Shown here: piece by piece, positions 14,672 to 21,031 of the stretch
How positions within the stretch are numbered: the stretch's first letter is position 1
Layout: the number at the start of each line of letters is the position of its first letter
Virus record (IMG/VR): IMGVR_UViG_3300007539_000279
Coordinates: 1 to 21,031 of that record
Reading direction: 5' to 3' (one strand)
Source: a virus
Length of the DNA stretch: 21,031 nt
Notes under the pieces: generated by a model
The model's input: the letters and a program-made list of their open reading frames with translations, nothing else
The model's database searches: none
What the model was told of the DNA's origin: nothing
Made by a program: the position numbers and the translations under genes

Positions 14672-14817
14672 TCATTTCTAAAGGTCATGCAACTCTCCAC
14701 GAGTTGAGGACCATATACGACTATGAGGACGCTCTCAACATGTGGGAGTGTATAGCGGTCGAGTCAATCAATGAAACTATTGCGCATGAGCGAGCAGAGA
14801 GAGAGAGTAAGCGATAA
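14578..14817 (+). CDS. Tail assembly chaperone, -1 frame extension (GT-like product)
   Basis: This -1 frame segment has no good start codon of its own but is clearly coding. It reads ESRKQIEFIEKIQ..., then IEPILGLIISKGHATLHEL, then YDYEDALNMWECIAVES and ends AERESKR with TAA at 14815-14817. The YDYEDALNMWE pattern is typical of the second tail-chaperone component. A shift after TTT TTG at 14572-14578 would join 115 zero-frame codons to 79 -1 codons, giving a product of about 194 residues against 145 for the short form. The stop overlaps the tape measure ATG by one base (TAATG). In lambda, the G and GT products must be made at a set ratio. Confidence 0.8.
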   Translation, partial: ESRKQIEFIEKIQSHGGKVSEHVNIEPILGLIISKGHATLHELRTIYDYEDALNMWECIAVESINETIAHERAERESKR

Positions 14818-16292
14818 TGTTATTAGACACTTTATCTATTATGATCAATGTGATCGCCGAAGATGCGATAGAGCAAACCGAAAACCTTAATCAAAATCTA
14901 GACCAGACTGAAGATTCTGCCGGTAGGTCTACAACATCTTTAGATCGCAACAGTCGAGCGAATGCCGCCCTCAGTCAACAGCTTAAAAAGACAATAACAA
15001 ACTTAAGTAAAGCGGCACTTGGCTTTGTTGCGTTTTCTTCCGTCATATCTCAAGCAGCAGATACTGATCGACTTGGCAAACTTGCAAACCTGATCGGTCA
15101 GCCTGTTGATGAGATTAATGCTATAGGCGAAGCGACCAAGCGAGAGGGCGGCAGTATTGACGCCTTTGGCTCATCAATCAAAGGTTTGCAAGATGCGCTA
15201 ACGGATGTAACGTTGACCGGTGGCGGAGAGACAGCAAGCATTTTAGCTAGGCTTGGTATTGTTGCAGTTGACGCCACCGGAAAGGCTAAAGATGCTGTAT
15301 CATTGTTGCCTGAGATTGCTAGATCTTTTGAGTCTATTAGCAGAGCGGATGCTTTAGGGCTTGGGCAAAAGTTAGGACTTGATCAAGGCACTATCATGCT
15401 GCTGCAAAAAGGCGAGCAGGAGTTTAGGGCTGCGGTCAGCTCTGCTAAAGAGTTGGGGGTAACAACTCAAGAGGATGCTGAGGCAGCGGCCGAGTTTGCA
15501 AACGCATGGGCCGATCTTGAGCAGATCATGGCGAAAACTAGGACAACAATAAATACTCTATTATTGCCTGTTTTCACTAGTTTGCTCAAGGGTTACACGA
15601 CTATAAATAAATTCGTATCAGACCATAAAAATTTAGTTATAGGTTTTTTTGCAGCGATCAGCGTTGTGATTATGAGGATGTATCTGCCTGCTATAATGCG
15701 AGCGGTAGCGGCAACGCTTACGTTTTTGGCTCCTTACTTGCTAATAGGCGCAGCAATCGCAACAGTCTCATTTTTGATTGGAGCCTTGATTGAAGACTTT
15801 GTTGCTTTTTATAATGGGCAAGAGTCTCTTATAGGTCGCTTAGCTGAGCGCTGGCCTTGGTTTGGCAAAATTGTTAATGGCATACTCGATGGCATTAAGT
15901 TTGCTATAAAAGCGGTCGGTGATGCGTTCGAGTGGCTCATGGGTCTTTGGGATAAGATAGACTTTAGTTCCTTTGATAAATTAACTTCTTCCCTCGGTGA
16001 TATCCTCGGCTTTGGAGACTCTGACGACGCTGATACAAATGTCAGCGTTGAGCGCAATAGAGCTATCAATATGCTAGCTGCCAATGATGCAGCTGCCAAT
16101 GGAATAGCTAGCCAGCGAACAACTAACACTATTAATAATCAAAGTCGCAGTAATCAGACAACCATTGATAAAGTCGAGATTAAAGTAAACTCTCCTAACT
16201 CGGACCCTAACGCTGTAGCGAGCGCAGTGGGCGAGCAGCTCAAAAAACAGATGGCTATGGCTCAAGTGAGCAACGCTAGCGGAGTAATGTGA
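14817..16292 (+). CDS. Tail tape measure protein
   Basis: A 491-residue protein that sets tail length. It has an N-terminal coiled-coil-like region (~15-65), a helical central part with repeated Ala-rich segments, and a hydrophobic block at about residues 270-331 (NLVIGFFAAISVVIM, then LTFLAPYLLIGAAIATVSFLIGALI), which are typical of tape measures and may help DNA pass the inner membrane. The C-terminus is Asn/Ser-rich with a short beta segment. At the usual ~1.5 angstrom per residue, the tail would be short (about 70-75 nm). The ATG overlaps the chaperone -1 frame stop, and the 3' end overlaps the next gene. Confidence 0.88.
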   Translation: MLLDTLSIMINVIAEDAIEQTENLNQNLDQTEDSAGRSTTSLDRNSRANAALSQQLKKTITNLSKAALGFVAFSSVISQAADTDRLGKLANLIGQPVDEINAIGEATKREGGSIDAFGSSIKGLQDALTDVTLTGGGETASILARLGIVAVDATGKAKDAVSLLPEIARSFESISRADALGLGQKLGLDQGTIMLLQKGEQEFRAAVSSAKELGVTTQEDAEAAAEFANAWADLEQIMAKTRTTINTLLLPVFTSLLKGYTTINKFVSDHKNLVIGFFAAISVVIMRMYLPAIMRAVAATLTFLAPYLLIGAAIATVSFLIGALIEDFVAFYNGQESLIGRLAERWPWFGKIVNGILDGIKFAIKAVGDAFEWLMGLWDKIDFSSFDKLTSSLGDILGFGDSDDADTNVSVERNRAINMLAANDAAANGIASQRTTNTINNQSRSNQTTIDKVEIKVNSPNSDPNAVASAVGEQLKKQMAMAQVSNASGVM

Positions 16293-16792
16293 TGCAAACA
16301 GCGATCTTTAATTCAAACGATTTGACCGAGTTGATACCTTCTCGGTGTATTGTCTCAGCGTCTCCTAGCCCAACATCTACATTTGCAGAACATGTTGTAG
16401 AGGATGGGACGACAGTAATAGACAATGTCATTAAAAATAACGTGTCGATTGTTATAGCAATAGTATTGCCCGAGGATGATACTGATGTAGTGTTTAGTGC
16501 TATTGAGTCAGCGAATCTCAATACTACAGAGCTAACAATACAAACACGTTATAACACTTACAGTCGTATGTATATAGAGTCGTTCCCTTGGGAAGAGTCG
16601 GCAGAAATGACGTCTACGAGTGTTGTTAATATCACGTTTAAACAGCAGAGGACCGCTACAGTCGTTACTCAAAAGCTGCCTCCAAAATCTGTCGCTAATC
16701 AATCCAACTCTGACACAGTAGATAGAGGAGAGCAACTACCAAAACAGAGTGAAACAATATTATCACAATTAGGAAATTGGTTTGGAGTTTAA
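16292..16792 (+). CDS. Baseplate protein, Dit-like N-terminal domain
   Basis: A 166-residue protein directly after the tape measure, the position of the distal tail or baseplate-tube adaptor. The pattern AEHVVEDGTTVIDNVIKNNVSIVIAIVLPE, then LTIQTRYNTYSRMYIESFPWEESAEMTSTSVVNITFKQQR, resembles the Dit-like N-terminal domain (E.G..V.DHV...P..i, followed by strands). A GTG at 16289 is in frame, but GGAG (16281-16284) is better spaced for the ATG at 16292, which overlaps the tape measure stop by one base (TGATG). The C-terminal ~40 residues are Gln/Ser-rich and probably flexible. Confidence 0.72.
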   Translation: MQTAIFNSNDLTELIPSRCIVSASPSPTSTFAEHVVEDGTTVIDNVIKNNVSIVIAIVLPEDDTDVVFSAIESANLNTTELTIQTRYNTYSRMYIESFPWEESAEMTSTSVVNITFKQQRTATVVTQKLPPKSVANQSNSDTVDRGEQLPKQSETILSQLGNWFGV

Positions 16793-17105
16793 CATTGAAA
16801 TAAAGCCCATAGCTAACCAGTCAATCAAAGTTTCAGCTGGCGGGGCACGGTGGGAAATTATATTAAAAGATTGCGATGGGTTTATGGTATCCTCTATTCG
16901 TAAAGATGGGATAGCGGTCACAGATGGGATCCGCATTGTTTACGGAACTCCTTTGTTACCATATAAATACATGGAAAAGGGAAATTTTGTGCTTTACATG
17001 GATTCGTCTAGAGATCGAGCGGCTTATCAAAGATTTGGGGTCGATCAGTTTTTGTATTATATAGATGAGGAGGGTGTCAATGCCCTTAGATCCGAGAGTA
17101 GTTAA
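16782..17105 (+). CDS. Baseplate plug protein (Pam3 gp18-like)
   Basis: A 107-residue beta-rich protein. The core WEIILKDCDGFMVSSIRKDGIAVTDGIRIVYGTPLLPY (24-61) and a late YQRFGVDQFLYYIDE match the pattern of the small plug protein described in the Pam3 baseplate. It would sit in the tube at the baseplate hub. The start is TTG with AGGA 7 bases upstream, overlapping the previous gene by 11 bp. The 3' end overlaps the hub gene by 26 bp. Confidence 0.72.
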   Translation: MEFNIEIKPIANQSIKVSAGGARWEIILKDCDGFMVSSIRKDGIAVTDGIRIVYGTPLLPYKYMEKGNFVLYMDSSRDRAAYQRFGVDQFLYYIDEEGVNALRSESS

Positions 17106-17907
17106 AGTAGGCATTCAAATAGGCAGCGAGCTCAAAATTTATGAAGATTTAGCTATTTATGCTACCGGCTCAAAATTTACTAATCTAAACCAAGGGCAGG
17201 CCGAGGTTACTTTAATTAATCTTAATCGTGATGAGCGTGAGAGATTAATGACAGAGTGTAGCCCCTTCAACTCAAATCCCGATCAAAAAAGCGTTATTAT
17301 TGAGTGTGGTAACGAGTCAACCGGAACATCTGTTTTATATCAAGGTGATATATTTAGAGTATCTGTAACTGGCAAGCCCGACATAGGTCTGATCCTTAAA
17401 TGCTTAACTGGTAACTATCGTAAAGAGTCAGTTGTTGCTACTTCTTTTGATAAATCTGCATCTTTTATTGATATAGCTAAAAAAGCAGCCAAAGATGCAG
17501 CGCTTAACTTTTCGTTCGAGGGGGTTACAAAAAACATCGGAAACTTTGTTTTTAGCGGCAGCGCTTTCGATCAAATTAAATCTATTAATGACCTGACTGA
17601 TGATGATGTTTATATAGATAATAATGAGTTAGTAATTAAAGAGAGAGACAAGGCGAGAACTGGGTCTTCTGTCAAAATTTTAAATAAAACCTCCGGAATG
17701 GTCGGGATCCCTGAGAGCACCGAAAACGGTGTTAAAGTCACAATGCTATACGATCCCCAAGTGAATGTGGGGTCAAGGATTAGATTAACTAGTGAGATTA
17801 ATCCCGTACTTAACGGAGATTATCTTGTGTATAAGTTGGACTTTGATATCTCATCTCGTGATACCCAATACTATTTAAACGCCGAAGCCAGACGACTACC
17901 TACATGA
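17080..17907 (+). CDS. Baseplate hub protein (gp27/Mu gpP-like)
   Basis: A 275-residue hub subunit. The start at ATG 17080 is chosen because GAGGAGG (17067-17073) lies 6 bases upstream; an earlier in-frame ATG at 17065 would overlap that site. The order of tube-like beta segments at the N-terminus, a middle helical domain (SFIDIAKKAAKDAALNFSFEG) and a C-terminal segment with VNVGSRIRLTSEINPVLNGDYLVYKLDFDISSRD fits hub proteins that link tube and spike. The ending (GDY.V..l.f..ssrd..y...a.a) is especially typical. The stop overlaps the spike start by 4 bp. Confidence 0.78.
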   Translation: MPLDPRVVKVGIQIGSELKIYEDLAIYATGSKFTNLNQGQAEVTLINLNRDERERLMTECSPFNSNPDQKSVIIECGNESTGTSVLYQGDIFRVSVTGKPDIGLILKCLTGNYRKESVVATSFDKSASFIDIAKKAAKDAALNFSFEGVTKNIGNFVFSGSAFDQIKSINDLTDDDVYIDNNELVIKERDKARTGSSVKILNKTSGMVGIPESTENGVKVTMLYDPQVNVGSRIRLTSEINPVLNGDYLVYKLDFDISSRDTQYYLNAEARRLPT

Positions 17908-18746
17908 TCAATAATCAAGAAATCGAACCGAATGACGAAGGAACTTTAACAGGTGCTTTCAACACGCTGACGAGTCAAATTAAAAGAACCATTGAAAAGT
18001 CTTTACCTGTTGAAGTGACCGCAGTATCTGACGATCGAAAAACTGTAACAGTCAAACCCCTAATTAAACTCTTAGATGCCACAGGTAAAAGTTACAATAG
18101 AGCACCTATTGTTGATGTGCCTGTCATTACAACAGGAGGCGGGGGGTATGTTATGTCTTTTAACGTCGAGGTTGGAGATAGGGGTTGGATCGAGACATCT
18201 GATCGAGATATATCTATCTACAAGCAGCAATACAATGAGAGCCCTCCAAATACTCGAAGAATGCATAGCTATAGTGACGCTAGATTTATTCCTGACGTTA
18301 TGAGCGGTATACAGATTGATAGCGGTGATGCATCAGCTATTGTAATCCAAAAGCTAGATGGAAGCGTTAAGATCTCGATGAGTGATGACAAGATAGTTGT
18401 TAAGCACCCAACGCTGATCGAACTTGAGACTCAATCTATAGATTTTAAAGTTAGTGGTCAATTTAAAGTGGAGGCTGATAGTATGGACTTTAGCGCTAAC
18501 AATGCTATAGATTTTAGTTCTGTAAATTACAATGTTACTACATCTAATAAAGCAGATATCAATGGCGCAACCATTAATGACTCAGGTGAGATCGAGTCAC
18601 CTGCTTTGATTAAGGGCGCAAACATAGAGGGGACCTCGGACGTTACAGCGGACGGGTTATCATTAAAGACTCACAAACATCCAGCTGGTACGTTATTAGA
18701 TTCTCAAGGGTCGCCAGTGACTGGAGATACAGGAGTAGGCGTATAA
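17904..18746 (+). CDS. Baseplate central spike protein (Gp138/gpV-like)
   Basis: A 280-residue spike. The N-terminal OB-fold-like domain (~35-110) shows DVPVITTGGGGYVMSFNVEVGDRGWIETSDRDIS (71-104), the usual Gp138 N-terminal signature. The region from ~150 to 245 is low-complexity beta sequence, as expected for a triple-stranded beta-helix. The C-terminal LKTHKHPAG has an HxH pair (H257, H259) close to the end; such pairs bind iron at the tip of several phage spikes. The ATG overlaps the hub stop (ATGA). Confidence 0.85.
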   Translation: MINNQEIEPNDEGTLTGAFNTLTSQIKRTIEKSLPVEVTAVSDDRKTVTVKPLIKLLDATGKSYNRAPIVDVPVITTGGGGYVMSFNVEVGDRGWIETSDRDISIYKQQYNESPPNTRRMHSYSDARFIPDVMSGIQIDSGDASAIVIQKLDGSVKISMSDDKIVVKHPTLIELETQSIDFKVSGQFKVEADSMDFSANNAIDFSSVNYNVTTSNKADINGATINDSGEIESPALIKGANIEGTSDVTADGLSLKTHKHPAGTLLDSQGSPVTGDTGVGV

Positions 18747-19093
18747 TGAGTACAATAGCGACAACAGAAAATGGCGATTTTGCTTTGCAGAATGGTGATA
18801 TCTATTTGATAGCGGGATTGGACGAAGTTATCCAGACATGCGAGCAATCGATCAAACAAAGCCGTGGAGAGCTTCCCCTCGCTCAGCAAAAAGGGATCTC
18901 ATATTTCGATAATTTATTTGCTGGTAATCGCAATTTGCAACTATTTAGGGCGCAATTGAGAGAAGAGTTGTTAACTGTTAATGATGTACTCGAAGTTACA
19001 AGTGTAGAAATAGCGCAGGTTAATGATAAGATAGATTATCAAGTCACAATAAAAACAACGTTCGGAGAGGGCCGAGTTAGTGGATTACTATAA
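18746..19093 (+). CDS. Baseplate wedge protein (gp25-like)
   Basis: A 115-residue wedge protein. The pattern VIQTCEQSIKQSRGELPLAQQKGISYFDNLF (28-58), with the conserved GE (41-42) and GI.Y (50-53), then LREELLTVNDVLEVTSVEI and DYQVTIKTTFGEG, is that of T4 gp25/Mu gp46 homologues that nucleate sheath assembly from the baseplate. The ATG overlaps the spike stop by one base (TAATG). Confidence 0.85.
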   Translation: MSTIATTENGDFALQNGDIYLIAGLDEVIQTCEQSIKQSRGELPLAQQKGISYFDNLFAGNRNLQLFRAQLREELLTVNDVLEVTSVEIAQVNDKIDYQVTIKTTFGEGRVSGLL

Positions 19094-20261
19094 TTACATC
19101 GAGCCGACAGGGACAATAGTACCTGATACATCTACAGTTAGAGATGATGTGGCGCAATTATTTAAAGATGCATTAGGCGCTAATCTAGACACTAATCCTT
19201 CAACAATCCAAGGGCGTTTAATTGATTTGCAGACTAATATCCTTGTATCAGTCATTAACAATAACGCAAAACTTGCAAACCAAATTAATCCCGATTTAGC
19301 GGAAAAAAACTTTTTAGACTCAATACTTGCGCTCACGGGAACGACTAGAGGAGCGGCAGAGCCTACAACTGTAACCGTTACGATGAACGGTCAGGCCGGA
19401 ACTCTGATCCCTGCGGGAACCACTATTGTATCAACTGACAGCGGTCTAGAGTTTGCATTGTTCGCAGACGTGACTATAGAACCGAGTGGCTCGGTAGATG
19501 GCGATTATGTTGCAACAATCGCAGGTCCTGAGCGAGTTGAAGTAGGTGATATTGTCAATATTGTCTCAGGACCTCTCGGACTCGAGACCGTTACCAACCT
19601 AGCAGCTGGGTCAATTGGGACTCTGGAAGAGGACGACTTTGAAGCGAGATCGACACGTAAAGAAGAGATTGCGCTTAATAGTAAATCGAATGCTTTATCT
19701 ATCATAGCCAAGGTGTCTGCTGTTGAAGGTGTGAAATCAGTAGCATTTAGAGAAAATGTAAACTCAGCGCCTTTAGTTGTTGATACTGTTACATTAAAAC
19801 CGCACTCAACATATATAGTTGTAGATGGTGGTTTAGATTTCCCTATCGCGGAGGCTTATTATATTGCACGGTCTGGATGCTCTGGTTTCAATGGTGCAGT
19901 AACTGTTATTTATACTGACCCTACCTCTGGGCAAGACATACCTGTACAATTTGATAGACCTACCTTAAAGCCAAAAGAAATAAAGTTATTTGTTAAAGTA
20001 CTTTCGGGCAGTCAGCCAACCCAAGATATACAACAGGCACTGATTGAGTACTCGGGCACGGACGCTTTTGCTGTTGGCGTGGATATCTCGTCCTTTGATC
20101 TAGCTAATCAAGTAAGCACACAAGTGGCGAGCATTTTTATCAATAAGTGTGAGATAGCAGAAAAGGGAACGGGGAATTTTGTGTGTGGTACTATTGATAC
20201 GTTGGTTTTCGAAAAAGCTGTTATAGAAGATGCATTAGATATAGAGGTTATCTATGTCTAA
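19080..20261 (+). CDS. Baseplate J-like wedge protein (Mu gp47/P2 gpJ-like)
   Basis: A 393-residue wedge component. Typical features are the early DPDLAEKNFLDSILALTGTTRGAAEPTT-like segment (here with NPDLAEKNF), GQAGTLIPAGTTIVSTDSGLEFALFADVTI, LEEDDFEARSTRKEEIAL, and VSAVEGVKSVAFRENV. Together these identify a baseplate J protein, which builds the hexagonal wedge ring and links to fibres. The start is GTG, 14 bp before the previous stop; GGAG is 13 bases upstream, so the start is less certain than the family. The stop overlaps the next start by 8 bp. Confidence 0.88.
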   Translation: MDYYNYIEPTGTIVPDTSTVRDDVAQLFKDALGANLDTNPSTIQGRLIDLQTNILVSVINNNAKLANQINPDLAEKNFLDSILALTGTTRGAAEPTTVTVTMNGQAGTLIPAGTTIVSTDSGLEFALFADVTIEPSGSVDGDYVATIAGPERVEVGDIVNIVSGPLGLETVTNLAAGSIGTLEEDDFEARSTRKEEIALNSKSNALSIIAKVSAVEGVKSVAFRENVNSAPLVVDTVTLKPHSTYIVVDGGLDFPIAEAYYIARSGCSGFNGAVTVIYTDPTSGQDIPVQFDRPTLKPKEIKLFVKVLSGSQPTQDIQQALIEYSGTDAFAVGVDISSFDLANQVSTQVASIFINKCEIAEKGTGNFVCGTIDTLVFEKAVIEDALDIEVIYV

Positions 20262-20844
20262 TACTGAGTTATGCACTGTTGATATATTAAGCGCGTTAGA
20301 TTGGCAGCGCAGCAATGCCGAGGGATTAGTAACACTAGCTAAATCTATACAGCAGTGGATGGAAGACAATCATTGCCAATTTTGGAATGATTGGCAAGTA
20401 GATGTTTTTGACCTCAATACAGCTAATGATTTCGGGCTGTCGGTGTGGTCTAGGATCCTAGACGTCCCATTGTTCGGTGAAGACTTGCCGAATGATAATC
20501 CAATAATACTCACCACCGAGCAAAAGCGTATTATGCTAAAGCTCAAGGCGTTTATCATCTCATCTAGCTCATCAACGTATGAAATCAACCTTAAGCTCAA
20601 AGAAATTCTGGGCGGAGTTAAACTTGTAGCGCTCGATAATCTTGATATGACATGTCAATATTTGATTTTTGACAATGACATTATTGATTTTGTTCAGACA
20701 CTGCTTAAATATAAGTTGCTACCAGCGCCTAATTCAGTGAGTGTTATTGTCACAATAACCCCAGGAGGGCTTCCGTTCGGCTTCCTCGGTGCCCCAACAG
20801 CTCAGGGATTTGGCGTTGGTTTCTGGAGCTCTATATTAACCTAA
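20254..20844 (+). CDS. Baseplate/tail protein, DUF2612
   Basis: A 196-residue protein that follows gpJ, the place of the gpI-like baseplate component that links the wedge to tail fibres. DUF2612 is recognised from TTEQKRIMLKLKAFIISSSSSTYEINLKLKEILGG (~87-121), DNLDMTCQYLIFD, and LLKYKLLPAPNSVSVIV. The end is a Gly/Phe-rich segment (GLPFGFLGAPTAQGFGVGFW). AGAGGT is 6 bases upstream of the ATG, which overlaps the previous stop by 8 bp. Confidence 0.85.
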   Translation: MSNTELCTVDILSALDWQRSNAEGLVTLAKSIQQWMEDNHCQFWNDWQVDVFDLNTANDFGLSVWSRILDVPLFGEDLPNDNPIILTTEQKRIMLKLKAFIISSSSSTYEINLKLKEILGGVKLVALDNLDMTCQYLIFDNDIIDFVQTLLKYKLLPAPNSVSVIVTITPGGLPFGFLGAPTAQGFGVGFWSSILT

Positions 20845-20860
20845 TCATGAGGATATTAAA

Positions 20861-21031
20861 ATGACAACTAAACCTGACAAGCCTAATATTATTTGGGCTG
20901 CGAACGGAACAAACACAGACCCAGGCGATCAATTATTTGAGCAAGGCTGGCCTTTCACAGATGGCCAGGGGGACCCTCAGCCACCCGAGGCTGGCGTGAT
21001 GAATTACATACAAAACAAATCTAGTCAATTC
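20861..21031 (+). CDS. Tail fibre protein, 5' end only (runs off the window)
   Basis: An open frame of 57 codons begins MTTKPDKPNIIWAANG and continues to the right edge without a stop. The pattern IIWAANGTNTDPGDQLFEQGW, then PPEAGVMNYIQN is the usual N-terminal baseplate-attachment segment of phage tail fibres (W...G....P......GW....PP.E..N). GAGGA is 7 bases before the ATG. The receptor-binding part lies outside the window. Confidence 0.78.
   Translation, partial: MTTKPDKPNIIWAANGTNTDPGDQLFEQGWPFTDGQGDPQPPEAGVMNYIQNKSSQF

Noticed and set aside
14671-14817. 145-bp intergenic gap before the tape measure
   Set aside because: The -1 frame is coding throughout and continues from inside the chaperone gene, so this is the frameshift extension.
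1-21031. Search for defence, anti-defence, CRISPR, tRNA or insertion-sequence elements
   Set aside because: Every coding stretch fits the replication/packaging/head/tail plan; no spaced repeats, tRNA-like cloverleaf or transposase-like frame was seen by eye.

Overview
The window is a continuous stretch of a tailed dsDNA phage or prophage with a contractile tail (myovirus morphology). All supported genes are on the plus strand and are packed with 1-26 bp overlaps or short gaps. The sequence is AT-rich, with frequent AGA arginine codons and many TTG/GTG starts. The virion genes match a compact set of families by sequence pattern: DUF1073 portal, Mu F-like head protein, DUF2213, Gp24-like cement, DUF2184 capsid, DUF4054 connector, gp12-like neck terminator, DUF3383 sheath, DUF3277 tube, Pam3-type plug, Gp138-like spike, gp25-like wedge, gpJ-like and DUF2612. 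This is the set seen in small contractile phages such as Acinetobacter AP22-like phages and cyanophage Pam3. A Gram-negative host is likely, but the sequence does not fix the genus. No integrase, lysis gene, tRNA, CRISPR or insertion sequence is visible.

Layout. Positions 1-677 hold the 3' end of a P4/D5-type primase-helicase. Positions 678-1172 are a 495-bp noncoding region with an array of a 9-bp motif around an AT-rich palindromic core; it is a candidate replication origin or cos/packaging site. Positions 1173-1809 hold the small terminase and a small unknown gene, closed by a strong intrinsic terminator (1832-1856) that is followed at once by a candidate promoter. Positions 1906-4364 hold a repeat-bearing fibre-like protein, unusually placed between the terminase genes, and the large terminase. 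Positions 4377-9640 build the head: portal, minor head protein, protease/scaffold, cement protein and major capsid. Positions 9664-12238 build the connector and neck. Positions 12241-16292 hold sheath, tube, two-frame tail chaperone and tape measure. Positions 16292-20844 hold the baseplate: Dit-like protein, plug, hub, spike, gp25-like wedge, gpJ-like and DUF2612. A tail-fibre gene begins at 20861 and runs off the window.

How the genes work together. The terminase packages DNA through the portal into a shell built by the DUF2184 protein on the scaffold part of the DUF2213 protein, whose N-terminal part looks like an assemblin-type protease. Connector and neck proteins join the head to a sheath/tube tail whose length is set by a short tape measure. 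The baseplate carries a spike with an HxH tip motif.

The most interesting points are: (1) the motif array with its AT-rich symmetric core, (2) a T TTT TTG -1 frameshift site in the tail chaperone, giving a second product absent from simple ORF calls, (3) a Ser-His-His assemblin-like triad and an internal scaffold start in the DUF2213 gene, and (4) the fibre-like gene between terS and terL with 78-bp repeats that differ only silently. I did not find a defence system or another wholly new multigene system.
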